Part shown: positions 1-4,672 of the stretch, piece after piece
How positions within the stretch are numbered: position 1 is the stretch's first letter
Layout of the letters: each line of letters opens with the position of its first letter
From: UBA10348 sp002469915
GTDB lineage: Bacteria > Bacteroidota > Rhodothermia > Rhodothermales > UBA10348
Reading direction: 5' to 3'
NCBI GenBank assembly: GCA_029249345.1
Contig: JAQWHM010000008.1
Location: forward strand, 1 to 5,960
DNA length: 5,960 nucleotides
Translations under genes and position numbers: made by a program
The notes under the pieces: model-generated
Told to the model about the DNA's origin: nothing
The model's database searches: none
What the model saw: the letters and a program-made list of their open reading frames with translations, nothing else

Positions 1-72
1 CGAGGTAGCTCAGCTGGTTAGAGCGTCGGATTCATAACCCGGAGGTCGAGAGTTCAAGTCTCTCTCTCGCCA
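1..72 (+). tRNA. tRNA-Met(CAU), left copy, first two bases outside the window
   Basis: The cloverleaf is intact apart from G1 and G2, which are missing at the window edge. The D stem is GCTC/GAGC (8-11 and 21-24). The anticodon stem spans 26-30 and 38-42, the anticodon CAT is at 33-35, and the T stem GAGAG/CTCTC (48-52 and 60-64) encloses TTCAAGT. The acceptor 3' strand is 65-71 with A72 as discriminator. No CCA is encoded. In the complete copy at the right end the acceptor pairs G1-C72, so this is not an initiator tRNA, which would have a C1-A72 mismatch. An elongator tRNA-Met is most likely; a lysidine-modified tRNA-Ile(CAU) is a less likely alternative. The last anticodon-stem pair (A31-C39) is mismatched. 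Confidence 0.93.
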
Positions 73-77
73 CATTT

Positions 78-113
78 AAAGGCCCTTTCACGTTTGTGGA
101 GGGGCCTTTTTGT
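78..113 (+). terminator. Intrinsic terminator of tRNA-Met, left copy
   Basis: A 14-pair stem (78-91 with 96-109) closes on the four-base loop GTTT, with only two G-T wobbles (86-101 and 88-99). The 3' arm runs into TTTTT, then GTTTT. It begins five bases after the tRNA discriminator base, so it should end the tRNA transcript and insulate downstream cargo from it. Confidence 0.9.
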
Positions 114-142
114 TTTGGGAATGTTTCGAGGATGCAGTCGAC

Positions 143-164
143 TCACCACAGTTCTCTGTACAGT
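143..164 (+). repeat. 22-bp arm-like direct repeat, left copy
   Basis: The sequence is TCACCACAGT, two variable bases, then TCTGTACAGT. It recurs at 5771-5792 in the same orientation with 20 of 22 bases identical. It contains the perfect palindrome CTGTACAG and the short inverted pair ACAG/CTGT. It lies four bases beyond the terminal repeat, just inside the element. Inference: a binding site for the integrase arm-binding domain or for an accessory factor. Confidence 0.6.
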
Positions 165-333
165 AGATACGTCTACTCTCTGCTCGATTAGGTAGCACTT
201 GACAACGCAATATACCCAAGCAGTCAGAGTTGGGCACTCTCGGGAAGACCTTACAGCCCATGCAAGTGCGCTACCGTCCAATCAAGGCTCTGCAAGACCC
301 TAGAAGTGCGTTCTCAAGGGGCGGTGCTCAGCG

Positions 334-364
334 AGTTCTGCAATAGTTCTGCAGTTCTCTTACA
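334..364 (+). promoter_or_regulatory. Iterated AGTTCT repeats upstream of the first cargo gene
   Basis: AGTTCTGCA occurs at 334-342 and again at 345-353, and a third AGTTCT starts at 353. The stretch 352-364 (CAGTTCTCT then TACA) copies bases 149-161 of the left 22-bp repeat with one base missing. The cluster lies 40-70 bases before the likely start at 405, where an operator or a further integrase or accessory site could sit. I see no convincing -35/-10 pair here. Confidence 0.3.
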
Positions 365-393
365 CAATCATACCGTGCTGTTCTCAATATGTA

Positions 394-400
394 AAGGAAG
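394..400 (+). promoter_or_regulatory. Ribosome binding site fixing the start of the 405-1148 gene
   Basis: AAGGAAG ends four bases before ATG 405 and seven bases before ATG 408. It supports starting there rather than at the in-frame ATG 99 bases upstream, which would add 33 residues with no plausible leader. Confidence 0.7.
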
Positions 401-404
401 TTGT

Positions 405-1148
405 ATGATGAGTGGCACCACACAGCAATATCAGTACCGACCCATGAAAGTCACCAACCTAAAGCAATTAGCGCTTGAGTTCATCGTAATATTTCTTGGC
501 GTAAGCGCCTCATTCGGAGTTACCAGTTTTTCTCAGATGCGATTCGAAAAGACCGAAGAGAATCGACTTCTAGAAGCCCTGACCACTGAAATCGAGACAA
601 TCAGAGAATACGAGGCGAGGGCCTCACGAGACGTTTCGGATGACATCGCGATCTATTCCGAACTACTTAAGTCAGAAGGCATGACAGATGGGGCTATAGG
701 GGCTGTCACTTCCAGCAAGACACGAATAGAATTCAGTTTATTCAACAACAGCTTGTTCAGTCCCCCAACCGAGACGTATGCAACGCTCATCGCCAGCGAT
801 GGACTCAAATACATCAGATCAAATGCCTTGAAGACGGCATTGACGAACCTACATATCCGAAGTCAAAGTCGTGTTACGACAGGCCTTGCTGAAGAGCGAC
901 TTTTGAAGTCCACTCTTTTGGACGAATTCCTTTCGAGACATCCCTCTTTTCTCGTTCAGGCAAGTGACACGAACGTCAGCGTCGATGAATATCTCGATAC
1001 GCTCTCCCGCGTCCTTCGAGACAACCAAACGGTCAGAGCCGCTTTAGGGATGCAGCTTAAGTACCTGAAGAGTAAAAAAGCTGCGATGCAGCTGTACGAG
1101 CTCTCACTCGATGACCTTGAGACTGCCCTGAAACAAGCTCGCTCATAG
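405..1148 (+). CDS. Single-pass membrane protein of unknown function
   Basis: This is a 247-residue protein whose function I do not recognise. Residues 1-20 are polar and probably cytoplasmic. Residues about 21-43 form a hydrophobic segment (ALEFIVIFLGVSASFGVTSF). The rest is soluble, charged and mostly helical, beginning with an acidic, Glu-rich, coiled-coil-like stretch at about 47-75. A single N-terminal anchor followed by a helical domain resembles DUF6090-type proteins that recur in Bacteroidota and marine bacteria, but the match is by general look only. The start at 405 or 408 is set by the AAGGAAG site. It is the only plus-strand protein gene in the window and converges on the 1157-1696 gene with just eight bases between stop codons. 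A loose hairpin (CGCTCA at 1140-1145 with TGAGCG at 1166-1171) spans that junction. Confidence 0.75.
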   Translation: MMSGTTQQYQYRPMKVTNLKQLALEFIVIFLGVSASFGVTSFSQMRFEKTEENRLLEALTTEIETIREYEARASRDVSDDIAIYSELLKSEGMTDGAIGAVTSSKTRIEFSLFNNSLFSPPTETYATLIASDGLKYIRSNALKTALTNLHIRSQSRVTTGLAEERLLKSTLLDEFLSRHPSFLVQASDTNVSVDEYLDTLSRVLRDNQTVRAALGMQLKYLKSKKAAMQLYELSLDDLETALKQARS

Positions 1149-1156
1149 ATCGCCTC

Positions 1157-1696
1157 TCAATTCACTGAGCGGTACTCATCGACAGTTACGCTTCCATCCG
1201 CACCTGAGGAGAGTTGATCGAGCAGAGATTGCATGTCAAAGAAGTCATGCTCTTTCGCAATCTTACCGTCTCGGATGGTCACCATCGTCGTTCCTGAGAG
1301 GTCCAGATAGTTTCCCGTGGCGGGCATTCCGAAAAACTCGCCTGTGTGCCTCCCTTTGAAATTCCAATGTTTAACCAACTTGTCTCCCTGACCGAATGCA
1401 TCAAGGATATTCCATTCAATCTCTGAGAAGCCCGTGAGGAAATTGGTGTAGTAGTCACGGCAGGCATCAATACCAACTAAATCACCCTCAGACGTTACGA
1501 CAACCACGTCTTCGGTAAAATTGTCGGCATTTACAACGGAAGTATCGCCTTCCTTGAGAAATTTGTCCCACACCCCGTTGTACATCTCAAGGTCACGTTC
1601 AAGTTGTACAGCAGCTAGCTCTAGCTCACTGTTCTCAGATGAACAACCTGGAAGTGCGAGCAGACAGATGATTGTGATAACTGAAAATAATCTCAT
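1157..1696 (-). CDS. NTF2/SnoaL-like lipoprotein
   Basis: This is a 179-residue putative lipoprotein. Residues 1-18 form a lipoprotein signal peptide: Arg2, a hydrophobic core, and lipobox LPGC with Cys18. Residues about 28-165 look like the NTF2-like fold of the SnoaL/ester-cyclase type: an N-terminal helix pair, TEDVVVVTSEGDLVGIDACR, then HWNFKGRHTGEFFGMPATG and VTIRDGKIAKEHDFFD. The GxHTGxFxGxPATG and RDGKI..EH..FD patterns are typical of SnoaL-like polyketide cyclases, but relatives have varied or unknown activity, so no substrate can be named. The product should be anchored in the envelope. Start choice: ATG 1696 gives the leader directly but has no good ribosome site. A coupled ATG at 1798, preceded by GGAGAAGG inside the upstream gene, would add 34 residues. 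It probably shares a transcript with the 1791-2309 gene. Confidence 0.82.
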   Translation of the reverse strand: MRLFSVITIICLLALPGCSSENSELELAAVQLERDLEMYNGVWDKFLKEGDTSVVNADNFTEDVVVVTSEGDLVGIDACRDYYTNFLTGFSEIEWNILDAFGQGDKLVKHWNFKGRHTGEFFGMPATGNYLDLSGTTMVTIRDGKIAKEHDFFDMQSLLDQLSSGADGSVTVDEYRSVN

Positions 1697-1790
1697 GGTG
1701 AGTGTTCTTGGTTTAAGTTCTGGACGGAAGGGAAACTTGGAGAGCTGACAAGCCTCCTCAATTGGTTTTCCTGAATTGTTTTGTAACAGG

Positions 1791-2309
1791 CTACTCATGA
1801 GCGCCTTCTCCATCATACCCGCCTACTTCTGACTCACTATTGATGGCAAGCTGCTGTTCAAAGTAGCTAACGAAGGCGGGATCGTAACCACCGCGAAATT
1901 TATTCCACGTCGCTCTGCCAATATTGGTGATATAGGGGTCATATCCTATCCGCTTTAGTGCCCGCTCTTCTATCAAGCCTTCGTCCACCTGATACCAAAT
2001 GTTTTCGACGCGCCTAAAGCCAGATAAAAGGCTCATTTCAAGCATAATTCGCTCCTCAGGACTCAAATCCTCAATTCGTTCATCGTTGAAAAGTTTAATC
2101 CATGCCCTTGCAAGTTCATCATCCGTCGCAATTGCGAGATAGAGAGCATTGACGTTATCCGCGATAGCCTGATTGGTTTGACCATGAACAGCCTTGGTGT
2201 TCTGATGAAGCTCGACGGCAACGAAGACAAGCGACAGAATTATTGAAGAGATACCTATGACCTCCAAGATCAGTCGCGGTGATGCTTTTGCTGTTTTGTC
2301 CATTACCAT
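1791..2309 (-). CDS. Small membrane-anchored protein of unknown function
   Basis: This is a 172-residue protein. Residues about 12-33 form one membrane segment (LILEVIGISSIILSLVFVAVEL), followed by HQNTKAVHGQTNQ and a helical soluble domain of about 130 residues containing WIKLFNDERIEDLSPEER and a Trp/Tyr-rich tail. The pattern LEVIG..S.I.SL.FVA.EL.QNT.AV is a recurring motif in small uncharacterised proteins of marine Gammaproteobacteria and Bacteroidota; no function is established that I know of. ATG 2309 is followed by a second in-frame ATG at 2303, and neither has a clear ribosome site. Its stop lies 94 bases before the likely start of the lipoprotein gene at 1696 on the same strand, so the two are probably co-transcribed. 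Confidence 0.8.
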   Translation of the reverse strand: MVMDKTAKASPRLILEVIGISSIILSLVFVAVELHQNTKAVHGQTNQAIADNVNALYLAIATDDELARAWIKLFNDERIEDLSPEERIMLEMSLLSGFRRVENIWYQVDEGLIEERALKRIGYDPYITNIGRATWNKFRGGYDPAFVSYFEQQLAINSESEVGGYDGEGAHE

Positions 2310-2618
2310 AGGAAGATGATCGCTGAGGGTAAGAAGCTGAATGGTTCAATAGAATCTAAGCAGATCGGAAAGATCGACCTGGTTCGAGTAGTTGGGTTTT
2401 ACAATCCCTACCTGAGCTTTGGGACAAGTTTAGTCGCTACGCCATGGAGTTGTAGAGACCACACCCCCACTCTCGGCGGGCTATGCGAAAATGGCAGGAA
2501 AGGTAGGACATTGGGCCCTCCCCAACTTTACAGAGCTTCACAAATCAACAGGGGGAGTGGCCACAATATTAGGAAACGTCTTTTACATGACACGACTAAA
2601 ATATTTAGGGTATCAATT

Positions 2619-2677
2619 TGAGAAAAGGTCATCCAAAAATATGATGGAGATGGGGAAAATGAGAAAGTGACCTTCTC
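2619..2677. repeat. Bulged inverted repeat downstream of the AT-rich lipoprotein gene
   Basis: TGAGAAAAGGTCA (2619-2631) faces TGACCTTCTCA (2668-2677 plus one base). It forms an 11-12 pair stem with a two-A bulge and a loop of about 36 bases. On the minus strand it lies past the stop of the 2723-3178 gene and could act as a weak terminator or mRNA 3' structure. The long loop argues against a classic terminator. Confidence 0.3.
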
Positions 2678-2693
2678 AATCAGTATCATTTTA

Positions 2694-2717
2694 ATTTCTT
2701 GCAATGCGTCAAGAAGT
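2694..2717 (-). terminator. Possible weak terminator hairpin after the AT-rich lipoprotein gene
   Basis: TTCTTG (2696-2701) pairs with CAAGAA (2710-2715) around an eight-base loop, with two further pairs outside, one of them a wobble. It sits six bases beyond the stop codon at 2723. No T-run follows on the minus strand, so termination would be weak at best. Confidence 0.25.
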
Positions 2718-2722
2718 GAAGA

Positions 2723-3178
2723 TTAATTCACCTGTTGAGAGAAATAAAATTTAAATTTCATTTTCCCATCTTCTTTTACTAGATAGGCACTTTCTAGCCA
2801 CTCATAGTACAAATAAGTATCTCCCTCTGGTGTTGGTGATTCGAGGGTAAATTCACCAGTGTGTTCGAGGGAAACGTGTGCGGAATTTTTATCCAAATCA
2901 ATTATAAAATTCTTGAATGTTCGGTTTGATTTAAATTTTCCGAATCCTCGTACAAATTCAAGAAATTCATCCAGATCAAACGTTCTTCCAATCTCATAGA
3001 TTAAGAAATCATCCGTTACATAATTCGCATAGCTATCAAGATCGTTGTCGAGTGCATAGAACATATCATTAAAAACACTCATTACTTCTTCTTCGGTGAC
3101 AGTTCGATCGTCATTAGTAGCAGAATTGCAACTAATTAGCGCGAAGGTGCATAGTAAAGTGGCGTAAATTCTATTCAT
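2723..3178 (-). CDS. AT-rich NTF2-like lipoprotein
   Basis: This is a 151-residue putative lipoprotein. Residues 1-17 form a lipoprotein leader ending in LISC with Cys17. Residues about 28-148 have an NTF2-like outline: helix TEEEVMSVFNDMFYALDNDL, then YANYVTDDFLIYEIGRTFD, helix LDEFLEFVRGF, and beta strands including HVSLEHTGEF, YLYYEWLESAYLVKEDGKMKF and KFYF. This is the usual layout of SnoaL/DUF4440-type proteins, but I see no catalytic set. ATG 3178 gives a compact leader without a ribosome site. An in-frame TTG at 3211 has GGAGGT eight bases upstream and would add 11 residues. The gene is far more AT-rich than its neighbours: bases 2881-2940 are 23% GC, against 57% at 4201-4260. That suggests a separate origin. 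Confidence 0.8.
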   Translation of the reverse strand: MNRIYATLLCTFALISCNSATNDDRTVTEEEVMSVFNDMFYALDNDLDSYANYVTDDFLIYEIGRTFDLDEFLEFVRGFGKFKSNRTFKNFIIDLDKNSAHVSLEHTGEFTLESPTPEGDTYLYYEWLESAYLVKEDGKMKFKFYFSQQVN

Positions 3179-3219
3179 GATATCGATTTGTTTAGAAGGG
3201 TTTCTGGGCAAGTACGCCG

Positions 3220-3225
3220 ACCTCC
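3220..3225 (-). promoter_or_regulatory. Strong Shine-Dalgarno upstream of an alternative TTG start
   Basis: Read on the minus strand this is GGAGGT, eight bases before an in-frame TTG at 3211. It could initiate the AT-rich lipoprotein 11 codons earlier than ATG 3178. The leader remains usable with the longer basic N-terminus, so the true start is open. Confidence 0.35.
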
Positions 3226-3264
3226 GTTTTCTTTGGAACAATGTTACATTTGCGCACCAATGTT

Positions 3265-3338
3265 CCCCCCTTAGCTCAGCTGGTTAGAGCATCTGACTGT
3301 TAATCAGGGGGCCCTTGTTTCGAGCCGAAGAGGGGGAG
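3265..3338 (+). tRNA. Degenerate tRNA-Asn(GUU)-like sequence, probably a pseudo-tRNA
   Basis: The D arm GCTC/GAGC (3274-3277 and 3287-3290), the anticodon stem with loop CTGTTAA (3297-3303, anticodon GTT) and the T loop TTCGAGC (3319-3325) are tRNA-Asn-like. Key pairs are broken. The T stem reads CTTGT against CGAAG, so positions 53-61 (T-C) and 52-62 (G-G) do not pair, although G53-C61 is almost universal. The first acceptor pair is C1-A72. No CCA is encoded. The copy points the same way as the flanking tRNA-Met genes. It is most likely a decayed tRNA copy, either a remnant attachment site of a second element or captured chromosomal sequence. Confidence 0.7.
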
Positions 3339-3362
3339 TGAGGTCTGCATCCCACTCCCCCT
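3331..3362. terminator. Hairpin overlapping the tRNA-Asn-like 3' end
   Basis: AGGGGGAGTG (3331-3340) pairs perfectly with CACTCCCCCT (3353-3362) around a 12-base loop. The left arm is also the 3' acceptor strand of the tRNA-like sequence. No T-run follows on either strand, so this may be a decayed tRNA terminator. On the minus strand it lies 24 bases beyond the stop of the 3386-4534 gene and could still halt or stabilise that transcript. Confidence 0.5.
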
Positions 3363-3369
3363 TCGATCT

Positions 3370-3385
3370 TCGAACTCCTGTTCGA
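3370..3385. repeat. Perfect small inverted repeat abutting a stop codon
   Basis: TCGAAC (3370-3375), loop TCCT, GTTCGA (3380-3385). It touches the TAG stop of the 3386-4534 gene. TTCGA/TCGAA at 3362-3374 overlaps it, so alternative folds compete in this stretch. Confidence 0.5.
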
Positions 3386-4534
3386 CTAATTTGTGGACGG
3401 AATTCCTGCTCCTCCAGAGGGAGCGAAATTTCCGTGGATCAAGAACCACTCGCCAGCAAGCGGATCGAGGCTCCATACACTCGATGCGCGAGCTTTGTAG
3501 TCCACTACAGAGCCATCTGCAATTTTGTACTGGCCCGTGTTCATGTGCGTAGCAACGGCCGTTGAGTAATCACTATTGAACGTGACCTCTACATCACTGA
3601 CTTCCAAAGACAGCCACTCAGCACCTGCACTAAGGGCAGCAAGGACCTCTTCTTTTGATGCTTTATAGCAAGCCTCCATGTTCGAGTCGCAGTGTGACGA
3701 TGTTGGAGCAAGCATGGCGGCTCTTGCTTCCACATCTGCATCTGCATCTGAGCCCGACCAGAATGCTGCCACCTTTTCGTGAATAGCGGTAGCGAGATCT
3801 GCTTCATTCATGGCCCGCCAAATGACACCTGCGCGGGTGGCATACATCGATGGATTACCTCCACGATCAACAGCCTGGCGGATAGCCGTCCAAGCGCCCG
3901 CCTTTTCACCTGCCGTCCACAGGATTTCACTTCGAGAGTCTCCAGCATTGGGGCCGTCATGACTCTCCTCATAGAGGTCCAAGTAGCGCATGGCTCTGAT
4001 CATGTCCACTTCTTCGATTCCCCAGGTGGCCTGACCATAGGCATAGGCCAAATTGTTGTAGGCTGTTGCTGCATGATCAGGATGCTTAGCAGCAAAAGCC
4101 TCCCAGTTGGCGGCAAGGGTACCCGTTTCTCCATCCCTCGTTGACATATAGGCAAAGGCTGGAGACGTGTTGCCCGATGCGACGATCTCGGTTGCAGCTT
4201 GCTGCCAACCTGAACCCATAACCAAAAGACCGTGCCAGAGGGCTTCGTCTGCTGACAGATTCGAAGCACCTGCTTCTTCAAGAAGACGCTGCTTTGAATC
4301 GCCCGAGGCGTTAGCCAGTACGAGTTTAGCAATGCCACACCCCTCGTCGATCAGAAGAGATGCTTTTGCCATACCGATAGCCATAGGCCGCTCAACGTTG
4401 ATCAAGGCGTCGAGAGCCTTATCTGCGATAGCAGCGCCGTGGGCTGAGCAGCTTGTGGTTGTGAACCAGCTAGACTGGGCTTGGGCCGATATTCCCAAGA
4501 ACATCAGGACCGTAATAGTGAAGATGTGTTTCAA
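3386..4534 (-). CDS. Secreted helical-repeat protein with NTF2/DUF4440-like C-terminus
   Basis: This is a 382-residue exported protein. The start codon is TTG (4534-4532); an in-frame TAG lies three codons upstream, and TTG gives a proper signal peptide: KH, a hydrophobic core, and a cleavage site near SAQAQ (residues 16-20). Residues about 25-275 are alpha-helical and Ala-rich, with segments such as AYNNLAYAYGQATWGIEEVDMIRA that suggest TPR/Sel1-like helical pairs; I see no strict repeat register. Four cysteines (29, 66, 282, 289) could form disulfides. Residues about 290-371 look like an NTF2/SnoaL or DUF4440-type domain, ending in the characteristic GEWFLIHGNFAP. No enzymatic role can be assigned. 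The gene stands alone on its transcript behind the promoter at 4589-4617. Its composition is GC-richer than the lipoprotein gene to its left. Confidence 0.8.
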   Translation of the reverse strand: MKHIFTITVLMFLGISAQAQSSWFTTTSCSAHGAAIADKALDALINVERPMAIGMAKASLLIDEGCGIAKLVLANASGDSKQRLLEEAGASNLSADEALWHGLLVMGSGWQQAATEIVASGNTSPAFAYMSTRDGETGTLAANWEAFAAKHPDHAATAYNNLAYAYGQATWGIEEVDMIRAMRYLDLYEESHDGPNAGDSRSEILWTAGEKAGAWTAIRQAVDRGGNPSMYATRAGVIWRAMNEADLATAIHEKVAAFWSGSDADADVEARAAMLAPTSSHCDSNMEACYKASKEEVLAALSAGAEWLSLEVSDVEVTFNSDYSTAVATHMNTGQYKIADGSVVDYKARASSVWSLDPLAGEWFLIHGNFAPSGGAGIPSTN

Positions 4535-4588
4535 AATGTACTATCATTATTTGTGTAAAGGACGCGAGAAATAAGCCATTCAGTTCAT

Positions 4589-4617
4589 ATTATACTAAAT
4601 CTCCAAACCATTCTCCA
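4589..4617 (-). promoter_or_regulatory. Sigma70-type promoter for the secreted-protein gene
   Basis: On the minus strand, TGGAGA (4617-4612) and a perfect TATAAT (4594-4589) are separated by 17 bases. The -35 box matches TTGACA at four of six positions. Transcription would start near 4582 and leave a leader of roughly 48 bases before the TTG at 4534. The -35 box and spacer lie within two tandem 12-bp repeats, which suggests regulation at this site. Confidence 0.6.
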
Positions 4618-4623
4618 AACCAT
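4600..4623 (-). repeat. Perfect 12-bp tandem repeat in the promoter
   Basis: TCTCCAAACCAT occurs at 4600-4611 and immediately again at 4612-4623 (ATGGTTTGGAGA twice on the minus strand). One copy fills most of the spacer and the other covers the -35 box of the promoter ahead of the secreted-protein gene. It is a plausible tandem operator, or simply a slippage duplication. Confidence 0.8.
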
Positions 4624-4672
4624 TAATCGGGCCTTATGGGAATCACGCGTAACGTAAAGGTCCCCCAGGAAT

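Larger units (their letters stand above)
1..139 (+). repeat. Left copy of the 139-base terminal direct repeat
   Basis: Bases 1-139 match 5822-5960 without a mismatch. The repeat covers the tRNA-Met gene from its third base, the intrinsic terminator and about 25 bases beyond it. Identity through non-coding sequence means either a recent duplication or the same molecule read twice as a circular-contig overlap. This is longer than the usual few tens of bases of a tRNA attachment core. Confidence 0.95.
2310..2722. other. 413-base intergenic stretch, no convincing gene
   Basis: This lies between the start of the membrane-protein gene at 2309 and the stop of the lipoprotein gene at 2723. A 101-codon plus-strand open frame (2316-2621) gives an unpatterned protein, rich in Arg, Gly and Ser, with no ribosome site, and I do not call it. 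The left part must contain the promoter of the 2309 gene on the minus strand, but I see no clear hexamers. GC is about 60% at 2461-2520 and about 33% at 2641-2700, so a composition boundary crosses this stretch near 2565. Small dyads are TTGGG/CCCAA at 2511-2525 and the hairpins listed separately. Confidence 0.6.

Noticed and set aside
143..164. Arm-like repeat considered as a LexA (SOS) box
   Set aside because: CTGT is directly followed by ACAG rather than being separated by the eight-base spacer of a CTGT-N8-ACAG box.
54..281. A 75-codon minus-strand open frame
   Set aside because: It runs through the tRNA-Met terminator and into the tRNA gene, and the translation has no recognisable features.
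2380..2402. CTGGTTCGAGT resembling a tRNA T arm
   Set aside because: The 3' strand needed to pair with the T stem is absent, and no D arm, anticodon arm or acceptor can be built around it.
2391..2526. GTTGGG...CCCAAC pair considered as an integron attC site
   Set aside because: attC requires RYYYAAC on the left and GTTRRRY on the right. The order here is reversed, and the recombinase is a phage-type integrase rather than IntI.
2316..2621. A 101-codon plus-strand open frame in the intergenic stretch
   Set aside because: It has no ribosome site, its composition looks like translated non-coding DNA, it has no domain or motif, and it crosses the abrupt GC change.
3589..4338. Several open frames antisense to or in another frame of the secreted-protein gene
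   Set aside because: They overlap a gene with a signal peptide and coherent domain structure and have no features of their own.
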